Source of the DNA: Miscanthus floridulus
Taxonomy: Eukaryota; Streptophyta; Magnoliopsida; Poales; Poaceae
NCBI RefSeq assembly: GCF_019320115.1
Contig: NC_089587.1
Span: 102,016,166 to 102,080,165 of the forward strand
Direction of reading: 5' to 3'
DNA: 64,000 nt
Under the pieces are notes generated by a model that saw only the letters and a list, made by a program, of their open reading frames with translations, was not told the DNA's origin and did no database searches. Both the position numbers and the translations under genes were made by a program. This document shows positions 1 through 11,083 of this stretch, in pieces. How positions within the stretch are numbered: position 1 is the stretch's first letter; the number at the start of each line of letters is the position of its first letter.

Positions 1-2687
1 GTAACTGGTCGGAGAGACCCAACAATGCTGACATGGAGCAGGTGATGGAACTTCTGGACTTGATTAAGGGCGTGGAGCTTAAGGGTGAACTGGTGGCGGC
101 TAGCTTCATAGTGCGGCGCATCCAGCCCTACAAAGAGAGGGCCCACCCGGCATTTGACTATAAAGGTGACAACGATGGTACCCGAGAGAACACAGACCGT
201 CTGACGAAGAAAGAAGTAATAGACCGTGCCATGGACCTATTTACTTCCAATGTCTCATTTAGTTGGCCAAAAGGAACGAAGGCTTTCAACTGTACCAATC
301 CCCCTCCTTAGGTAACCCTTTCACCTTGTGTTTTTTAGGCATCAATTTCCGAGCAAAGGACTGACTTACTTATGTAAAGATCCATTCGCAGGATAGGGCA
401 ATATACTTTTCAAACGTGCCGAGAGCGGATTGGCTGAAAGGAGTGGACATCCGACGGCCGCTATAGTCCGAAGAGGAGGAGCAGAGCACCTCGTCGGATA
501 GTCCATCCCAAGCATCGGAGAAGATTCATGGGAAAAGACCGACAGTAGATGAGCCGGTCCAAAAAAGGAGAAAACCCGCAAGCTCTACTGCACCAAAATC
601 GGGTGGCATCTCGCTTGGAGAAGACCGAACCATGCGACCATGAAGAAACGCTGTGCTGGAGTGGTCAGACGATGACGATGACCAGGCAGCGCATCCGCCG
701 AGCACGAAAGAGCCATCTATGGATGCTGAAGCTCCCGAGTAGCAGGCGGGGAGAAGCTATGTGCGGGCAACGACAGACGTCCCAGCGGCGCAGACGACCA
801 AAGTCCCCGAGCAGCAAGAGGGGATAACCGTAGAGCAGCACGCAGAGGCGGCCCCTGGGGCACCAAGTAGAGCGGCACTCTATTGTAGAGGAGCAGGAGT
901 CCTCCCATCAGGCGAAACAAGTAGCAGCGCCTGGGGGATCAGGCAGGCATCGCCGGTTCAAGAAATTCAATCGGAAGACCAAACCGTAAGTATATTTGCC
1001 TTGGAGTAATAATATTGTTCTTTGAATTTTCTTGATTACTGAAAAACCGATACTACGCAGGGCAACGCCGAGGCCTATACCCTTAGTAGAAAAAATGGCA
1101 ACTGCCCCTATCCGGGAGTCCCCGAGTGCTCAGCCAACAGAGGACGGGCCAGCTGCCGCTGCGAGCGGTCCTAGCGACGGTGAATCATTGGCGCACGCGA
1201 TAGGCGCATCGGCGACCGCGACCGAGGCTACGACTGAAAAGGTCAGTACTTTGGAAATGGAACTGCAAGCTGTTGTTGATGCACCGGAGGCTGAGGATGC
1301 AGCTCCATCGACGGCCGAGGAGCAACCTTCACCACCCGCAGCGACGCCAGGAGTGGTCGGAGCAGCTGTCCAACCATGGAGTCCCCCAGTGGTGCCTCAA
1401 TCGACGGCAGAGGAGGATGAGGTTGTGGAGATTGAGCGTGCCGCGCCCAAGCCCTAGTCTGTCTGGATTCTCCAAAAATGTAGGGAGGAGGTGGTAGTTG
1501 TCGAGGAAGAAGACACCACCAGGGAGATAAAGAGGTTAAAATCCGCCGTTGCTGGTGTTATGACTCAAATCGAGGTGAGTACCGCACCTGAAACACTGAT
1601 ATATGTTGTTGGAAACCATGGCTTATCTCTAGCATTGTTCATCAGTAGGGGATAGCTCAAACAGCTGAGCAGCAGCATCAACTGATGAAGAGGATGGAAC
1701 CCCTCACCGAGGAAAACAAGAAGCTCCGGGAGGCGTTAAATCTTTCAGAGAAGAATATTAAGAGGGCCCAGTGCGAGCGGGACCTTGCAGAGTCTAACTC
1801 ACTTGACCTTGAACATCAGAAAGGGGTTCTATCCGAATAATTAACGGCTGCATCCGAGCAGCTGCAGAAGAAGTCCGAGCAACTGGCGATTGTATCCGAG
1901 GAGTTAAAAAATATGTCCGAGCAGTTGGGCAAGAAAACCAGAGAACTCAAAAATAAATCCAAGCAACTCGATCGGAAATGCCAGCAGTTCGAGGATGTAT
2001 CCAAGCAGAAATCCGGTATGCCTTACTACATAATGTACTTTGCAATAGTTTGCAATCCGCTGTTATGATAACTGTTGTCCTTGCAGAGCAAGACGCAGAA
2101 CTCGGCCAGCTTCGCCAGACCGTCGAGCAAATTCAACAAGAGAAAGCGAAAGAGTCGGAGCGAGCAGTCAAACTGGCCGAAGAACTAAAAGGTAGATACC
2201 CCCTGATCAGAAGTAGTGTTGTAGTACTTTTATGGTATGACGAACCATTCTAATTTTTGTAGATTACCGCCATAAAACCAAGGCACAATTTGATGTGCTA
2301 GTACAGGAGGCCAAAGTCCAGAAAGACAACTTCAAAACTATATCTGCCGCAATAGCATCAGTACTCGACTGCGTCGACATTGAACCGGCACCCCGTCCTG
2401 ACAGCAGGCAGCAAGGGCCAGACACCATCATTCAGAGATGCAAGGCAGCGTGGGAGAACTTCAAAAATTTCAACCGTGACGCTGTTTTGACCGCCGCTAC
2501 TCATGCCCTTATAGTGGTTCGGTCCCACTATCCGTCTATCGACATCTAGTCGATTGGTGGTGGGTTCGCAGATGGGCTGAGCGACGCACAAACCCAGCAA
2601 CTGGAGGATGATGTTGAAGATGCGGCAAAAATGCTTGTCGGCGATATAGACCTGTTTGGCGAAACAGAAGCTGGTGGCGAATCTTAA
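1..2687 (+). pseudogene. Spliced antisense gene of the Tat-like element: gypsy-type transposon domain plus coiled coil (3' part)
   Basis: The gene runs opposite to gag-pol and enters from the left. The first block (33-311) has VELKGELVAASFIVRRIQPY and FDYKGDNDGTRENT, which I recognise as the plant 'putative gypsy type transposon' protein family (Transposase_28-like). Five candidate GT-AG introns of 71-80 bp join the open blocks: 312-391, 986-1060, 1575-1648, 2016-2086 and 2192-2262. Later exons encode a Ser/Pro/Ala-rich linker and then a long Glu/Gln/Lys heptad region (1650-2350) predicted to form a coiled coil. The C-terminus ends ...FGETEAGGES at 2687. In-frame TAGs (for example 2547-2549) show decay. 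Function is unknown; the introns suggest it was captured from a spliced host-type transcript. Confidence 0.68.
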
Positions 2688-2689
2688 CG

Positions 2690-3339
2690 AACTGCTCGGA
2701 TACTGTCGCCTGTACTACTTACTTTATTTAGCGCTGAAGAGTCGTTTGTATTAATAACCCGACGCCGTTATGCATAATATAAGCAGTGTTTGATCAGTTA
2801 GTTTTAACTAAACCCGATGCTTTAGCTAGCCCGTAATTCGCAGGGCACGTAGCCCGTGTGCATGTTGGAAAAACAAGCGTTACCATAGGACCGTAGCCTA
2901 CCGCTCGATACGCAGAGCACGGAGCCCATAGCACGCGTGGTGGGTTTTTAGAACCTTGGTTTCCTCCATAATTATCAAAGCAAAACTCATGCCGCCCAGT
3001 GGCCGATTTGAGTAACTTACCGAGAAAAATAGTTAAAGTGGCGTCCGAGCAGTGAGTCTATGCCTGAAATCTAGGCCTTGATTAGCCCATAGTCTATAAC
3101 GTCGAGCGCAGAGACCCTGACACGTGTAGGATTAACAAGTATGACCAAGGAATCGCAGCCGACCAACCGAAACGCAGAGCGTGGAGGTCCTTAGCGCGTG
3201 TCGGAAGTAATCGGAGACTGGGTCTTCCCCATAGAAAACAGAAAAGACAAACGTGTGTTGCTTGGCGAGATATGTTACGAAATTTGGAGTGCGAAAAAAT
3301 CGTTGTCGTTTTTAGGAGGAAAAACTTATGTAATTCGGA
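2690..3339. other. Spacer between antisense gene and repeat array, no gene seen
   Basis: There is no credible coding sequence. A loosely repeated phrase built around CGCAGAGC / GGAGCCC / GCGTG recurs at about 2836, 2910, 3105 and 3173, suggesting an older diverged repeat of roughly 70-140 bp spacing. Confidence 0.45.
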
Positions 3340-4080
3340 GAAAACATAATAGGCGATTTTTGGAGTAATCGTGTTCGGCGATTTTTGGAGTAGTCGTGTT
3401 CGGCGATTTTTCGAGTAATCGTGCTCGGCGATTTTTGGAGTAATCGTGCTCGGCGATTTTTGGAGTAATCGTGCTCGGCGATTTTTGGAGTAATCGTGCT
3501 CGGCGATTTTTGGAGTAAAAACTTATGTAATTCGGAGAAAACATATAGGCGATTTTTGGAGTAATCGTGTTCGGCGATTTTTGGAGTAGTCGTGTTCGGC
3601 GATTTTTGGAGTAATCGTGTTCGGCGATTTTTGGAGTAATCGTGCTTGGCGATTTTTGGAGTAATCGTGTTCGGCGATTTTTGGAGTAATCGTGCTCGGC
3701 GATTTCGTTTTTAGGAGGAAAAACTTATGTAATTCAGAGAAAACATAATAGGCGATTTTTGGAGTAATCGTGTTCGGCGATTTTTGGAGTAGTCGTGTTC
3801 GGCGATTTTTGGAGTAATCGTGCTTGGCGATTTTTGGAGTAATCGTGCTTGGCGATTTTTGAAGTAATCGTGTTCGGCGATTTTTGGAGTAATCGTATTC
3901 GGTGATTTTTGGAGTAATCGTGCTCGGCGATTTTTGGAGTAATCGTGTTCGATGATTTTTGGAGTAATCGTGCTTGGCGATTTTTGGAGTAATCGTGTTC
4001 GGCGATTTTTGGAGTAATTGTGTTCGGCGATTTTTGGAGTAATCGTGTTCGGTGTTTCGGGGGAATCGTGCTCGGCGATT
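3340..4080. repeat. 25-bp tandem repeat array with a ~200-bp higher-order pattern
   Basis: About 28-30 copies of a 25-bp unit (consensus GGCGATTTTTGGAGTAATCG plus TGYTC) lie between the integrase end and the antisense gene end. A different block (AAAAACTTATGTAATTCGGAG) interrupts the array at about 3320, 3517 and 3719, so the array has duplicated in units of about 197-202 bp. Because 25 is not a multiple of 3 it yields long repetitive open frames in several phases; I treat these as by-products. Confidence 0.93.
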
Positions 4081-4234
4081 TGGGCGTACTTGGCGAGCGT
4101 ATTGGAGGTCGTCACGGAGTGGCGTATAGCCCGATAACAGTAAGTGAATCTTATAATGGAGCAATAAATGGAGGAAAATTATGGAGACCAGAACTTTATT
4201 AATATGAAAGTAAAGAATACATATCTGTGTTATT

Positions 4235-5300
4235 TCAGGGGTAGAAACGTATAAGGTGCTCTATGTGCCAGGAGTTGGGAACGTCGAGTCCATCTAAGTC
4301 ACATAAGCGATAAGACTCTGGTCGAGTAACACCTTTTATGACGTAAGGGCCCTCCCAGGGTGAAGACAGCTTGTGAAGCCCTTCGATTTTTTGTTTCCGA
4401 CGTAAGACGAGGTCTCCGATCGCGAACGAACGACCTTTGACATTACGGTTGTAATACCTCCGCAGACCTTCGAGGTACTTGGATGTGCGAACGCAAGTAA
4501 TCAAACGTTCTTCCTCAGCCCGATCAATGTCTTCTGTCCGAACAGCTACGGCTTGCTCTTCATCATAATTTTCTACTCTGGGTGCTCGGAATGCAATATC
4601 CGCTGGGTGTATGGCCTCTGAGCCGTAGATCATAAAATATGGAGATACGCCGGTACTGTGACTAGCTTGAGTGCGCAGTCCCCAGACCACGGCTGGTAGT
4701 TCTTTGAGCCATCTGCCCGGATGCTTTTCTTCTTTCTGATAGAGCCTTTTTTAGGGCGTCGAGGATCATACCATTAGCCCGTTCGACCTGGCCGTTAGCT
4801 CTAGGATGAGCAACAGAAACGTATTTAACAGAGATGCACCGGTCTTCGCAGAAGTCCCAAAAATGATGGCCGGTAAAAGTTGTCCCGAGGTCGGTGATGA
4901 TGCTGTTCGGGAGACCGAATCTGTGTACGATGTCTTCAAAGAGCTCGACTGCTTTCTTAGCAGTAGCTGCGACGAGTGGTTTATACTCAATCCACTTGGA
5001 GAACTTATCAATGGCGATGTACACATACCGGAAACCTCCTGGCACTGGTTTGAAAGGTCCGATCATATCCGCTCCCCAGCATGAGAATGGCCAGGAAGCT
5101 GGAATGGTCTGCAGTTCCTGTGCCGGTACATGTATTTGCTTGGCAAAAAAGTGACAACCCTCACATCTTCGAATGAGATTTTCTGCATCGGAGATGGCCG
5201 TGGGCCAGTAAAAACCGGCTCGGAAAGCTTTGTCGACCAGTATTCTCGAAGCCGCATGATTGCCACAGGAACCAGAGTGAATTTCGGAGAGTAGCTTCAC
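4235..5300 (-). pseudogene. Integrase of the Tat-like element, frameshifted
   Basis: The zinc-binding region is seen as H...H (EIHSGSCGNHAASR) and CEGCHFFA at 5150-5290. The DDE core has GADMIGPF (about 5070), SIITDLGTTFTG (about 4880) and ANGQVERANG (about 4780). The usual Asn after the second Asp is Leu here. The C-terminal half (4235-4690) is in another frame and holds GVSPYFMIYGSEA and a GPY/F-like module (SSPWEGPYVIKGV). Integrase would insert the element cDNA into the chromosome. The frame change near 4680 and the altered core residue indicate decay. Confidence 0.87.
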
Positions 5301-5398
5301 ACCGTCGTCTTGGATGATGCACTTCTACAGTATCCCTTCCTTGTCACTTTTCCTCATCAGGCTACCGTCTACCAACACGTAATGCTTACTTCGGTGAA

Positions 5399-6176
5399 TT
5401 AGTTGTTCAGTTTTGATTTTGTCGGTGGGTACTTCACCGTTGGAGAGGTATTTGATGAACTGTTGCCTCCAATCGGCGACCAGCGAAGGTATCGTGAGTA
5501 CCAACTACTCGGCAGGGGTACTTCTACAACTTCCTTATCTTCTTTAATGGATGGTGTCAAGAGGTCTTGAACGAAAACCCCCGGCAGAACCGCGGTGCGA
5601 GAAGATCCTATCTTTGATAGCTGGTCGGCTGGTTGGTTTTGATCCCGTACCACGTGGTGGTATTCGATGCCGTAGAATTTCCCTTCAAGCTTCCTGATTT
5701 CGGCGCAGTATGTGTCCATTTTCTCACTGGAACAGGACCAATCTTTATTGAGCTGATTGATAACCAGCGCGGAGTCCCCGTATACCATGAGGCATTTGAC
5801 GCCGAGCTCGATGGCTATACGGAGGCCATGGAGACATGCTTCGTATTCCACGGCGTTGTTGGAGACCGGAAAATGTATGCGAAAGAACATATCGGAGTTT
5901 ATCCTTTGTCAGTGTGATGAACAGAATGCCCGCACCAGCACCATTGATATTAAGGGCACCGTCGAAGTACATCACCCAGTGCTCGAGGCAAGTGGCGGCG
6001 ATGGGTTCTTGGATTTCAGTCCACTCAGCGATGAAATCAGCAAGCGCCTGTGACTTGACGGTTGGTCTGCTTCTGAAGTCAATGGAGTATGTGCCGAGCT
6101 TAATAGCCCACTTGATGATACGGCCATTGGCCTCTTTATTGCGGAGAATATCCCCCATAGGGTACTCGGTGACCAC
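5399..6176 (-). pseudogene. Second (archaeal-type) RNase H domain of the Tat lineage, frameshifted
   Basis: After a short tether (KSQALADFIAEW at about 6040) the minus strand encodes WVMYFDGALNINGAGAG. A frameshift near 5880 follows, then NNAVEYEACLHGLRIAIELG, MVYGDSALVINQLN and QNQPADQLSK. The D...E...D pattern (YFDGA, VEYEA, GDSALV) and the position between the first RNase H and integrase are those of the additional RNase H that marks plant Tat-type gypsy elements. Identification rests on motifs only. The domain is split over two frames and so is not functional as written. Confidence 0.85.
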
Positions 6177-6188
6177 AGTGATCTTGTA

Positions 6189-7330
6189 CTATTCGAAGTA
6201 ATGTCGGAGCTTGCGTGAGGTAATCAAAATTGCATATAACAGCTTTTGCACCTGAGGATAACGAGTTTTGGGCTCATTAAGTACCTCGCTGATGAAATAG
6301 ACCGGACGCTGTACCTTGTAGGCATGTCCAATTTCCTCGCGTTCGACGACAATAGCCATACTGACAACTCGAGAAGTGGCGGTGATGTAAACCAGCAGAG
6401 TTTCATCTAGTCGTGGCGCTGTCATGATTGGAGGTTTTGTTAAAAACAACTTGAGCTACTCAAAAGCTGTGTCTGCCTCCTCTGACCAAGAAAAAAGCTT
6501 GGAAGCCTTGAGGAGCTTGAAGAAAGGTAGCCCTTTTTCACCGAGGCGCGATATAAATCGGCTTAACGTAGCCATGCAGCCTATAAGCTTCTGTATATCC
6601 TTGACACACGTTGCCCGTTTCATGTTGGTGATGGAGGAGACCTTATCAGGGTTCGGTTCAATGCCCCGAGCGCTGACGATGTAGCCTAGCAGGATACCGG
6701 ATGGAACTCCAAAGGTGCACTTTGAAGGGTTCAGCTTCCATCGGTATTTGCTCAAATTTGAGAAAGTTTCTTCAAGGTCGGCGATGAGATTGTCGGCGGT
6801 TTTAGTCTTGACGACCACGTTGTCGATGTAGGCCTCGACGTTGCGGCCGATCTGTTGGTCGAGGCACGTCTAGATAGCCCTTTGGTAGGTTGCTCCAGCG
6901 TTCTTTAGTCCGAAGGACATAGTGGTGTAGCAGTATGCACCGAAAGGTGTAATGAAAGGCGTTTTTGATCTGGTCTTCCTTCTTGAGGGAGATCTGATGG
7001 TAGCCGGAGTAACAGTCAAGAAAGGAGAGCAATTCGCAGCCAACGGTGGAGTCTACAAACCCTCGTCTATCCGAGGCAGGCCGAAGGGGTCTTTAGGGCA
7101 GTGTTTGTTAAGATCAGTATAATCAACACACATTCTCCATTCTTTATTCTTTTTCTTAACAAGAACAGGATTAGCTAACCACTCTGGATGATACACTTCT
7201 TCTATAAATCCGGCAGCTAAGAGCCATTTTATTTCTACCCTAATAGCCCTCCTTTTTGTCCGGCATGAATCGGTGAAGTTTTTTGCTTGATTCGGTTTGG
7301 TTGGTCGGCGAGACATTCAAGGAGTGCTCG
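6189..7330 (-). pseudogene. Reverse transcriptase and RNase H of the Tat-like element, broken
   Basis: Blocks in different frames read as one gypsy RT. They include KKKNKEWRMCVDYTDLNK and CPKDPFGLPRID at about 7060-7180, then LSFLDCYSGYHQISL near 7000-7030, followed by a thumb and connection region (KYRWKLNPSKCTFGV, LLGYIVSARGIEPNPDK) at 6640-6760. The YVDD/YIDD catalytic block falls at the junction near 6800-6850, where the frame is disrupted. RNase H follows at 6189-6449 ([32 protein letters not shown]). These enzymes would copy the element RNA into DNA in the cytoplasmic particle. At least three frame changes and stops mark it as dead. Confidence 0.85.
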
Positions 7331-7591
7331 ATCTTCTCCCGTGGTACCACCCGACATGTTTGTAGGTTTCCAAGCAAACACATCGGCATTGGCACGTAGG
7401 AAGGAGACGAGCGGCTGCTCTTCCTATTTGGGGTCAAGGTGAGCCCCACTTTTTCACCGTCTTGGAACGGGTCGTCTGAGGCCGAGGCTGATCTCCTGGA
7501 CTTCCATTGGACTTGGCGGAGGCACAAGGAGGTTCTAGGATCTCCATGTCGTCAGCAGATGGCATTTGGCTTCAGCGACCACGCTAGCCAT

Positions 7592-10554
7592 CTAGATGGA
7601 GAGGTCGGTGGCTTCGGCGAGGGCGAGACTTTCTATCTCGCAGGCGTAGGCGACTGAGAGGTTGGTGCGCAAAGACAGGACCCCTGCGGGCGAAGGCATC
7701 TTTAACACCAAATACGCGTAGTGCGGAACGACCATGAACTTGGCCAGAGCCGGTCGCCCCAGTATGGCATGATAGGCGGTGTCAAAGTTGGCGACGTAGA
7801 AGCTGATATGCTCCACTCGGTAGTTGGTTGTCGTGTCGAACTATACTGGTAGGGTAATCTCCCCAAGCGGTCTGGATGCCCTGCTAGGTACCACGCCCTA
7901 GAAGGAGGAGTCTGAAGGCGTGAGATCTGTTGGCCCGAGGCCGAGCTCCCTTAGGGCCCCAGTGAAGAGTAGATTCAAAGCGCTCCCACCGTCGACGAGG
8001 ACTTTTCTGAAGAGCACCTTCTGGACAGTCGCGTCAAGGACAAGGGGAAAACGCCCTGCGTAGGGTATGTCTGCCCACTGGTCGGCCCTGCTGAAGGTGA
8101 TGGAGACTTCGGACCACGGGCGATAGCTGGGGTTGGCGGTAGTTTCTTCTGAAACGACGGCGAGCACTCGTTGGGCGGCGAGCTTCCGTTCCCTTCTGCT
8201 CTCGTTGGAGGCGAAACCACCAAAGATGGTTGCGACCACCTTGTTGTGGTCCTGGAAGGCATTAGTATTATCCCTAGTTGGTCGGCGTCCTCTGTTTCTA
8301 CCATTGTTGTCGTTGTACTTTTTCTCCTAGAACTCCTTAGCCAAACCAAGGTAGTCCTTCATCTTTTGTTTGGCGTTCTTGTGCAGGGGGCATGGTCCAT
8401 CAAGGATCTTCTTGTACTGCTCATCGTAGTTGCGCTTTGCGCGTGGCTCATTGACGTTGGCAACAAAGTGATCTGGTCGGCGACGACGATTATGACCAGG
8501 TTTGAATCCATCTGGCCGATCTCGTCCGCTGTCCCGGTGGAAACTGTAGTCGTCGTAGCGACGACCGTTGTGCTATCGGTCATCGTTGCGGTTGTCGTGG
8601 TGGCGATCGTTATGCTGTCGATCGTCGTGGCGGCGAGGCAGGCGATTAGTGCCCGTATCTTCATTAAAATGCACCTCCGCTTCCTCGGCGTTGGCGTACT
8701 GGTTGGTAGTTGTGATCATCTCGCCGATGTCGGTAGGTGGCTTCCTGTTGAACTCAGAACGGAGTTCTCAGTGATGAAGTCCTCGGACGAAGGCGGTGAT
8801 GACTTCGGCTTCCGTGATGTTGGGAATAGAGTTCCTCATCTCAGAGAAGCGTCTAATGTAGCTGCGGAGTAGCTCGGACGGCTTTTGGGTGATGCGGTTA
8901 AGATCGTGCTTGGTACCTAACCGCCTGCATGTGGCCATGTAGTTGTCGGTAAAGACTCTCTTCAGATCTTCCCAAGATCTGATGGAGTCCGGGGCGAGGC
9001 TTGTGAACTAGCTCATGGTGGCTGGCGTGAGCATGACAGGGAGATAATTTGCCATGACGTTGGTGTCTCCTCCGGTGGCGCGGACGGCGGTGGTGTAAGC
9101 CTGCAACCACTGGGTTGGGTTTATCCTCCCTTCATAGGGCTCGACTCCGGTGATTTTGAAGCCGTAGGGCCACTGGAGTGTTCGAAGCGCCCTGGTGAAC
9201 GCTGGGGGCCCTTCCAGGCTATCAGGGCCGATATCGGTAGTATTGTCGGTGATGATCGGCTCTAGAGCTGAGTCCAAGTTACCATACTCTTGCTCATACT
9301 CCTGGCGACGTCGTACTTCATCTTCATGGCGCCCAAAACGTCGTTGATCGATACGCCGGCATGCACCCCGAAGGTTACCGAGGTGCACTCGGGCGTCCTG
9401 TTTGACCTCTTGGTCGTGCTGGCGATGATGCTCGGCGTGGTGGCCACCAACTCCCCCCTGGGGAGGTAGTGACTGGTCGGTGAAACAGCTTTGACTGGGG
9501 CGGCGATTAGATCTAGGATCGGCTGATCGGCGAATCGCGCTTGTGGAGCATGAAGGTCTCTGAACTTCTCGGATCTTGTTAACTTGACAGTGTGCCGCTT
9601 TAAGCATAGCGGCGACCTTGGCGAGCTCGGGCGTCTGCGGGAGGTGTGCAAGTTCGTTGGCGGCCACGGCTAGATTGGCGCTCAGAGTTTTGAAAACGTC
9701 GTGGCCGTCAACGCGGAGGAATTCTTCGTTGAGGTTGCAATGGAGGGGCCTTCCTTGTGAATCGAACTGGTTATCACGAGCGGCCTCGGCCATCGCAATG
9801 GCGCGTTCGTTATCACAGCGTTGCGCGCGGTTGGCGTTCCTATTTTCACGGGCGGCGTGTTCCTCATCTGTTTCACCGTTCCGAGGGGGGCTGTCGATAC
9901 TGACATTGAAGATTGCGCCACCCCGGAAAGGCAGGAGGGAGGTTGCTTGGTGAAGGTCTTGGCGAGGGACTCCGTGGAGCCTTGAGACTCAGAGTCCGGA
10001 TTTTCCTCAAGGATAGTTTGGAGGGATGTTCCGGGACCCCGGCTGGCATGCAGCATGTTGATGGTTGGTGGAAGCTGGTCGGCGAGCCGGTCGGTGAATT
10101 TGCCCCTCAGGGCATCCTGATACGTGGCGGCGGTGTTGGCGAGCCCGAAGGGCAGGGCGACGAGCCCTGAGGTTTGCCGAGCATTAGACACCGACAGATC
10201 GGGATCGAAAGGTGATCGGTGCTGAACAAGGGTGTCTAGAGCTGACTCAGCAATGGAGAGGCAATCGACGAGTTTCAGGCCGACTCGATCGATAGACTCA
10301 ATCAGATCGTCATTGTTGACGTGCCTCCTCTGATAGCAAGGAAGCGAGCGGCGAGTGTCTGACGAAGTCGACCCTGGAAGTGGTTCCGAGATTGGATCTG
10401 TGGTCGCAGGTGCGAGGGTGGTCGGCGCAGAACGGATCTACACCGGCTCGAGAAGCTCTCCGACACCGTTGGCGTTGATGATCCACGTGATGGATCCGAC
10501 CGTGAAGATCTGGCCGGGCCATGGGAGGAACGAAGAGCCTGTGGAAAAAGCCAT
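7592..10554 (-). pseudogene. gag-protease of the Tat-like element, broken
   Basis: The likely start is the ATG at 10554, about 30 bases after the PBS; translation opens MAFSTGSSFLPWPGQIFTVG and meets an early TAG. Gag continues to about 8240 with the retrotransposon gag core (WPYGFKITGVEPYEGRINP region near 9100-9180, then a stretch resembling the usual plant gag YMATC and SYIRRF motifs) in another frame, so there is a frameshift near 9800 plus several in-frame stops. A basic Arg/Asp-rich region lies near 8350-8650. The protease follows with VLVDGGSALNLLF at about 8000, the Asp-Gly active-site form used by this lineage. Gag would form the particle and the aspartic protease would process the polyprotein. 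As it stands no full product can be made. Confidence 0.8.
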
Positions 10555-10584
10555 CTTGTTCGACAAGGAAACAACACGCACACT

Positions 10585-10600
10585 CCTACCTGGCGCGTCA
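10585..10600 (-). other. Primer-binding site of the Tat-like element
   Basis: The minus strand reads TGACGCGCCAGGTAGG, two bases inside the LTR end. Many plant gypsy elements have a PBS beginning TGGCGC at this place; one base departs from that form. The priming tRNA was not identified. Confidence 0.65.
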
Positions 10601-10602
10601 AC

Positions 10603-11075
10603 TGTCGACCGAATATCATCGGCAGTCCACCGAGGGGTATCCCACGATGGTAGATTGATCGGCAGAGGAGAGTGTAATCAAGAACAAGAAGGCAACACAG
10701 ACACACGAGTTATACAGGTTCAGGCCGTCAGTACGACGTAATACCTTACTCCTATGGTCTGTTGGTTTGTATTAGCTATCGTATGATTTGCCGTGATTTT
10801 GTAGGGGGTCCCTGCCCGCCTTATATAGTCCGGGGGGCAAGGTTACAAGTCGGTTAGATCTGAGAGATAACCGGAAAGTAATAACAGATTACAAGAAACA
10901 CGGGATCGTACATATCCTATCAGATTACATGACATCTTCCGGATATCCTTCCCATGCCTTGCGGGAGGCGCCGAGCAGAATCGTGCCCCGCAAGGCTCCT
11001 TCTCGTGGGCTGGACCGCCCCTGGAGGCGTAGCCCATGTGGCCTGCCATGGGTATCTGGGGTCATACCCCCCACA
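10603..11075 (-). repeat. 5' LTR of the Tat-like gypsy element
   Basis: Minus-strand reading begins TGTGGGGGGTATGACC at 11075 and ends GGTCGACA at 10603, giving TG...CA ends and about 473 bp. A TATA motif (TATATAA on the minus strand, 10821-10828) fits a U3 promoter. A primer-binding-site-like sequence follows two bases beyond the inner edge. The outer edge is set by the switch to copia coding sequence near 11084; it could be off by a few bases because the partner LTR is not visible. Confidence 0.75.
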
Positions 11076-11083
11076 CGCACCCA

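Larger units (their letters stand above)
1..11075 (-). mobile_element. Ty3/gypsy LTR retrotransposon, Tat/Retand-like, 5' part (3' LTR outside window)
   Basis: Read on the minus strand the order is 5' LTR (11075 to 10603), primer-binding site, gag, protease, reverse transcriptase, RNase H, a second RNase H, and integrase ending near 4235. Downstream lie a tandem-repeat spacer and an oppositely oriented spliced gene. A second, archaeal-type RNase H between RNase H and integrase is characteristic of the plant Tat lineage, and extra antisense ORFs beyond pol are known in its Retand branch. Several frameshifts and stop codons make it non-autonomous. Its right edge abuts a copia RNase H fragment, so it appears to have inserted into that older element. 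The 3' LTR and left target-site duplication would lie left of base 1, so TSD and LTR age cannot be checked here. Confidence 0.88.

Noticed and set aside
3326..4164. Long minus-strand repetitive open frames (Lys/Thr/Pro/Arg-rich, up to 213 codons)
   Set aside because: They translate a 25-bp tandem repeat, which is open in several frames at once; there is no start context, domain or codon bias.
8171..8872. 233-codon plus-strand frame with hydrophobic Val-rich protein
   Set aside because: It is antisense to the Arg/Asp-rich gag region of the gypsy element; GAC/CGA-rich sense codons read as GTC/TCG on the other strand.
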